64,000 nt of DNA from Planctomycetota bacterium (GTDB taxonomy: Bacteria > Planctomycetota > SZUA-567 > JAKLDR01), in assembly GCA_022703445.1 (NCBI GenBank), contig JAKLDR010000014.1, forward strand, positions 1 through 64,000, written 5' to 3'. Below, piece by piece: positions 60,364 to 64,000 of the stretch; positions within the stretch are counted from its first letter, which is position 1; each line of letters begins with the position of its first letter. The notes under the pieces were generated by a model that did no database searches, had not been told where the DNA came from, and saw nothing but the letters and a program-made list of their open reading frames with translations. The position numbers were made by a program, and so were the translations under genes.

Positions 60364-62280
60364 ATGGCCGCCGAGACCAGCAGGCCCGAAGGCCTCAGCG
60401 ATCCGGGCGACCTGCTCCGGGCGCTGGAATCGTCCGCCGGGGCGGCCCAGTGGGTGCCGCTCTTCAGCGACAACTTCGGGCGGACCTCGCTGGGCGACGA
60501 CTGGAAGATAGTCGGCGGCCAGGCGCACGTGGAGAACGGCTGGCTGCGGATCTCCGGCCGGGCCGACTGCTACGCGGTGGTCCGCCGGCCCTTCCCGGAC
60601 AACGTGCGCCTCGAGTTCGACGCCCGGTTCCCGACCGGACTGGCCGAGAATTCCGACCTGGGCTGTTTCGTGGCCGGCGACGAGCGCCGCTGCGACGCGG
60701 CCGGCTACTGTCTGTCCTTCGGAGCTGACAGCAACACCTGCAGCCGCATCCAGCGTGCCGGCATCGACGTGCGCATCAACACCAAGCTCACCGCCGAGCC
60801 GGGACGCACCTATCACATGGCCGCCGAGTGCGGCGAGGGCGAGCTGCGCCTGTTCGTCGACGGGCAGGCCATTCTACGGTACATCGACCTGGTGCCGCTG
60901 GCCGGGGTCGGCCACGACCACCTGGGCCTGGTCAGCTACAAGTACGGATGCGAGTTCGCCAACTTCAAGGTGCTGACCCGCACCGGGCCGGCCGCGACCG
61001 GGGTCTTCACCGTGCCGGACGCCTACTGCCGGGACGGGCTGGTCGACCGGGCCATCGAGAAGTACCGCCAGATCGCCGCAGCCGATCCCGAGGGACAGCT
61101 GGCCATGCAGGCCCAGATCAAGGTGGGCCTGGCCCTGTTCGCCGCGGGTCGCTACGGGGAGTGCGAGGCCCAGCTGCGTGGCCTGGCCCGGCTTGCCCGC
61201 GGGAACGAGATGGAACTGCTCATCGAGCTCTGGCGCGGCTTGGCCCTGGGCATGATGGGTAAGATCGACGAGGCCCTACGGACCTTCGGGCACGTCCAGT
61301 CGCAGTCCTCCGATCCGGGGGTCATCGACGAGGTGGCCGTGGCCTGCGGCCGTCTGTCCACCCAGCTGCGGCGCGAGGAGCGCTGGCTCGAGTCCGGCCG
61401 CTGCGCCAAGTTCCTCTTTGAGAATCTCAAGACCCCGCTGATCGAAACGCACCACATGTTCAACCTGTACGGCAACCGGCTGCGGGACGCCGCCCTCTTC
61501 GAGGAGGAGTTCCAAGCCGCCAACCGGCTGGTCGCGGTCACCGCCAAGCGCGACAAGGATCAGACTTCGCTGAGGGAGTGCCGGTGGCGGGCCTTTCAGG
61601 CCGGGCTGGCCGCAGGACACATCGACGCGGCCCGGGCCATCGCCGAGGATTTCGAGAAGCAGGCGCTGGCCCTCGGCGACGAAGCCCTGGAGCTGCGCTC
61701 GCTGGGGTCCCGCGTCTTCATCGACCTGGCCAGCGGCAAGTACGACCGGGCGCTGGAGCGCGTCGGCAAGCTCATCGGCACGGACCGCGAGGAGAGGCCG
61801 ATCGGCGACAGCCGTTGGGGGCAGACCGCGGCCGACCTGCGCGCCACGGCGCTCGTGCTGCTGGGCCGCCGGGACGAACCCCTCGAGGATCTCGACGCCG
61901 GCCGCATCAGCACGGACCTGCTGGACCTCCGGTTCATCCTGGGCGCCGAGCTCTGGAAGAGCGGTCACGAAGCCGCTGCCCGGGCCTGTTTCGCGGAGAT
62001 GATCGAGGGCGGGGGCCTGTGGCGGCAGGAGAAGCTGATGGACAGGGCCAAGCTGGCCATCTGCCGCGAGATGCCCATCGAGGTCTTCCAGGAGTTCGTC
62101 GGCGCTGAGCTGCAGCCCTGCCTGCAGCCGCTGGGAATGTTCCTGGCCGGCCTGGCGATGTGGGCCAACGGCGAGGAGCAGGCCGCCCTGCTGGCCTGGT
62201 CGGACGCCCGGAACGCCGCGCCGGACACCGATCCCGCGTGGCACTGGACCAGTCTCTTCCTGGGGCGGGCGGGCAAATAG
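60364..62280 (+). CDS. Protein with laminin-G/DUF1080-like domain and TPR-type solenoid
   Basis: 638 aa. Residues about 30-210 form a concanavalin-like sandwich (PLFSDNFGRTSLGDDWKIVG, AHVENGWLRISGRADCYAVV, LRLFVDGQAILRYID). Residues about 220-630 are helical repeats of TPR type (DRAIEKYRQIAAADPEGQLA, LALFAAGRYGECEAQL). There is no signal peptide or membrane segment. In Planctomycetota a similar pairing is found at the end of protein kinases, but no kinase domain is present here. It lies 12 nt after rplU and is probably co-transcribed. The function is unknown. Confidence 0.72.
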   Translation: MAAETSRPEGLSDPGDLLRALESSAGAAQWVPLFSDNFGRTSLGDDWKIVGGQAHVENGWLRISGRADCYAVVRRPFPDNVRLEFDARFPTGLAENSDLGCFVAGDERRCDAAGYCLSFGADSNTCSRIQRAGIDVRINTKLTAEPGRTYHMAAECGEGELRLFVDGQAILRYIDLVPLAGVGHDHLGLVSYKYGCEFANFKVLTRTGPAATGVFTVPDAYCRDGLVDRAIEKYRQIAAADPEGQLAMQAQIKVGLALFAAGRYGECEAQLRGLARLARGNEMELLIELWRGLALGMMGKIDEALRTFGHVQSQSSDPGVIDEVAVACGRLSTQLRREERWLESGRCAKFLFENLKTPLIETHHMFNLYGNRLRDAALFEEEFQAANRLVAVTAKRDKDQTSLRECRWRAFQAGLAAGHIDAARAIAEDFEKQALALGDEALELRSLGSRVFIDLASGKYDRALERVGKLIGTDREERPIGDSRWGQTAADLRATALVLLGRRDEPLEDLDAGRISTDLLDLRFILGAELWKSGHEAAARACFAEMIEGGGLWRQEKLMDRAKLAICREMPIEVFQEFVGAELQPCLQPLGMFLAGLAMWANGEEQAALLAWSDARNAAPDTDPAWHWTSLFLGRAGK

Positions 62281-62312
62281 GCCGCCCGCCTCCTGCCGGT
62301 CAGGAGCCCGCC

Positions 62313-63095
62313 GTGAGTTGGAACGCCGACCCGTCGCCGCACAATCACCCCGGAGCGGTCGGTGCGCCTGCCGCCGCCGGCGGGCCGCCGAACTTCTGGG
62401 CCGGGCTGCGCACCACCCTGCTGGCCGGAGTGCTGGTCTTCCTGCCGGTGGCCATCACCGTCTGGGTGCTCAATCTGCTGGACAGCCCGTTCCGGAGCAC
62501 GTTCAGCGCTCTGTCCGATTGGTTTAAGGACAAGCAGCATCCGGACGTGGCCAGCGTCTTCGGCTGGCTGGCCTTCCCCGGGGTCGGGCTGGTGCTCGGC
62601 TTCATCCTGATCCTTCTGCTGGGCATCCTGGCGCGAAACTACCTCGGGCACTACTTCATTCAGTGGATGGACGACGTGGCCAAAAGGATCCCGCTCATCC
62701 GGACCATCTATAGCGGGACCAAGCAGCTCTCGGACACGGTCTTCACGTCGGCGGGCAAGGAGAGCTTCCGCCGCGCCGTGCTGGTGCGCTTCCCGAACGA
62801 GCACAGCTACGCCATCGGCTTCGTCACCGGCGAGACCAAGGGCGCCGCCCAGGCGGTCACCGTCGAGACGGTCGTCAACGTGTTCGTCCCTACCACGCCC
62901 AATCCCACCTCCGGGTTCCTGCTGATGATACCAGCCGAACGGATGATCCCGCTCAACATGAGCGTGGAGAACGCCCTGAAGGTGGTCATTTCCGGCGGGA
63001 TCTTCACTCCGGCGGCCGAGGGCGCCGTCGCGCCCGCCGCCGCGCCGGCCCCGGGTGCCCCGCCCGGGCAGTCGCCCTCCGGCCTTCGCGACTAG
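62313..63095 (+). CDS. DUF502 family membrane protein
   Basis: 260 aa from a GTG at 62313 with AGGAG 8 nt upstream. Two membrane segments (LLAGVLVFLPVAITVWVLNL and AFPGVGLVLGFILILLLGIL), then VAKRIPLIRTIYSGTKQLSD, which is diagnostic for DUF502. FVTGETKG and FVPTTPNPTSGFLLMIP also belong to the family. The C-terminal 25 residues are a Pro/Ala tail. The function of the family is not known, apart from an envelope role suggested in plants and bacteria. It precedes the adenosyltransferase gene by 5 nt. Confidence 0.93.
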   Translation: MSWNADPSPHNHPGAVGAPAAAGGPPNFWAGLRTTLLAGVLVFLPVAITVWVLNLLDSPFRSTFSALSDWFKDKQHPDVASVFGWLAFPGVGLVLGFILILLLGILARNYLGHYFIQWMDDVAKRIPLIRTIYSGTKQLSDTVFTSAGKESFRRAVLVRFPNEHSYAIGFVTGETKGAAQAVTVETVVNVFVPTTPNPTSGFLLMIPAERMIPLNMSVENALKVVISGGIFTPAAEGAVAPAAAPAPGAPPGQSPSGLRD

Positions 63096-63100
63096 CTGAC

Positions 63101-63658
63101 GTGGCCGGCAGGAAACCGCGCAGGCAGTCCCGAGAAGCTGGCCTGCTCCACGTCTACACGGGGACCGGCAAGGGCAAGACCACCGCCGCCTGGGGCCTGG
63201 CCCTGCGCGCAGCCGGTCACGGTCTGCGGGTCAAGGTGATCGAGTTTATCAAGGGGCCGCGGCTGACCGGGGAACACGCCGCCGCGCGTCGCCTCGGCCG
63301 GAAGGTCTCGGTCGAGACCTGCGGGTTGGGCTTCTACTTTGGGAGAAGCTCGGAGGAGAGGCGCCGTCACCGGATGGCCGCGGAGAGAGCCCTGGCCCGG
63401 GCGCGCCGGGCGCTGTCCTCCGGGCGCTGGGACGTGGTCGTTTTGGACGAGGCCGCCGGCGCCGCTGCCCTGCGGCTGATCAGCACCGCCAGGCTGCTCG
63501 ACGCGCTCCGTGGACGCGCCGCCGGGGTGGAGGCGGTGGTCACCGGCCGGGGCGCCCCGCCGGCGCTGCGGCGCGCCGCCGACTACCTCACGGAAATGTG
63601 CGCCGTGCGCCACCCGCAGGAGCGCGGCGTCGACGGTCGCCGGGGCGTGGAGTTCTGA
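63101..63658 (+). CDS. cobO: Corrinoid adenosyltransferase (CobO/BtuR type)
   Basis: 185 aa from a GTG; no good ribosome-binding site, so it is probably coupled to the gene before it. LLHVYTGTGKGKTTAAWGLA is the P-loop of CobA/CobO, IEFIKGPRLTGEH follows, and CGLGFYFG resembles the family CGxGF. WDVVVLDEAAGAAALRLI replaces the usual DEINYA. The enzyme adenosylates corrinoids using ATP. A B12-binding radical SAM protein is coded at 25 kb, so the cell probably uses cobalamin. Confidence 0.9.
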   Translation: MAGRKPRRQSREAGLLHVYTGTGKGKTTAAWGLALRAAGHGLRVKVIEFIKGPRLTGEHAAARRLGRKVSVETCGLGFYFGRSSEERRRHRMAAERALARARRALSSGRWDVVVLDEAAGAAALRLISTARLLDALRGRAAGVEAVVTGRGAPPALRRAADYLTEMCAVRHPQERGVDGRRGVEF

Positions 63659-63781
63659 GCCTCCTCCCCGGCGCACTGGCGTGTGGCCCGGACGGGCCTA
63701 TAATTCCGCCAGGCAAACCGATTGCGCACCCCAGGTTCGCCGACCGGCCTGGGGCGGCCGCGGCTGCAAGGAGAACCCGAG

Positions 63782-64000
63782 TTGCCCATCAACGCTGACG
63801 TCGCCAGCATTGCCGAGGCGCTGATGCTGGTGTGTTTCGGGGCGAGTTGGCCGTTCTCGGTGATCAAGGCCTTGCGCGTCAAGAAGGTCACGGGAAAGAG
63901 CCCGATATTCCTGTGTCTGATACTCCTTGGCTACCTGGCGGGGATGGTCTCCAAGGTCTTCCGCTGGGACGACCCCCGTTCCCACTGGCTGCTGCTGCTG
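63782..64000 (+). CDS. Small multispanning membrane protein (PQ-loop-like), partial
   Basis: 73 codons, open to the right edge. A TTG start at 63782 has AAGGAG 8 nt upstream; no ATG gives a better start. MLVCFGASWPFSVIKALRVK, followed by SPIFLCLILLGYLAGMV, shows two helices with the WP and the G-K-S linker of the PQ-loop or small transporter-like family. TATAAT at 63700-63705 could be its -10, with a weak TGGCGT -35 16 bp upstream. The gene continues outside the window. Confidence 0.7.
   Translation, partial: MPINADVASIAEALMLVCFGASWPFSVIKALRVKKVTGKSPIFLCLILLGYLAGMVSKVFRWDDPRSHWLLLL

Noticed and set aside
63678..63705. Strong promoter before the last gene
   Set aside because: The -10 TATAAT is perfect, but TGGCGT is a poor -35, so I mention it only within the gene entry.

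Overview
The window is high-GC (roughly two thirds G+C), densely coding bacterial DNA. The gene content best fits the PVC group, most likely a Planctomycetota-type genome. Pointers are a Ser/Thr kinase with an N-terminal helical module and a C-terminal membrane anchor, secreted NHL-propeller/CBM9 proteins, many HEAT, TPR and ankyrin exported proteins, a PrkA kinase, a GntR/LacI hybrid regulator, GH38/GH31/YetA-like carbohydrate enzymes, and a pilMNOPQ operon. The assignment rests on gene content only: there is no rRNA in the window. I saw no tRNA, CRISPR array, integrase or transposase gene.

Layout. 1-8.7 kb: a membrane-anchored gene runs off the left edge. Divergent from it is a GntR/LacI-type regulator with a perfect GGTCTAGACC palindrome before its start, followed by two exported NHL/FlgD-domain proteins (one with a CBM9-like domain) and an exported transglutaminase-like protein. 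8.7-14 kb, minus strand: a dynamin-like GTPase, an ankyrin lipoprotein, an AbiEii/antitoxin-type pair with its own promoter and palindrome, a broken second copy of the GTPase 5' end, and a HEAT-repeat protein. 14.2-18.7 kb: PrkA-type kinase, STAS protein, TPR lipoprotein and DnaJ/TPR protein. 19-28.5 kb: a pseudopilin-like protein, an aldo/keto reductase, then a minus-strand carbohydrate cluster (GH38 mannosidase, AraC regulator, B12-binding radical SAM protein, GH31). 28.7-31.9 kb: HEAT protein and a MurC/Mpl-like ligase flanked by two long-hairpin elements.

31.9-41.6 kb is the most unusual part. It is mainly a minus-strand run of exported or membrane proteins, starting at a YetA/PcRGLX-like protein. 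Between the genes lie three extra copies (65-116 bp) of the 3' end of one membrane-protein gene (36807-37463). Together with the duplicated GTPase 5' end at 10.1 and 13.1 kb, this gives two loci where small accessory genes are separated by terminal fragments of a resident gene.

41.8-52.1 kb: Ser/Thr kinase, guaB-guaA, two duplicated lipoproteins that share their upstream DNA and flank a serpin-like protein, then queC and an alkaline-phosphatase-superfamily enzyme. 52.2-57.6 kb: pilM-pilN-pilO-pilP-pilQ behind a near-perfect sigma-70 promoter and ended by a hairpin terminator. 57.7-64 kb: DUF2344, ribonuclease E/G, ribosomal L21, a TPR/laminin-G-like protein, a DUF502 membrane protein, a corrinoid adenosyltransferase and a partial membrane protein. 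Palindromic dispersed repeats of several families fill most intergenic gaps.
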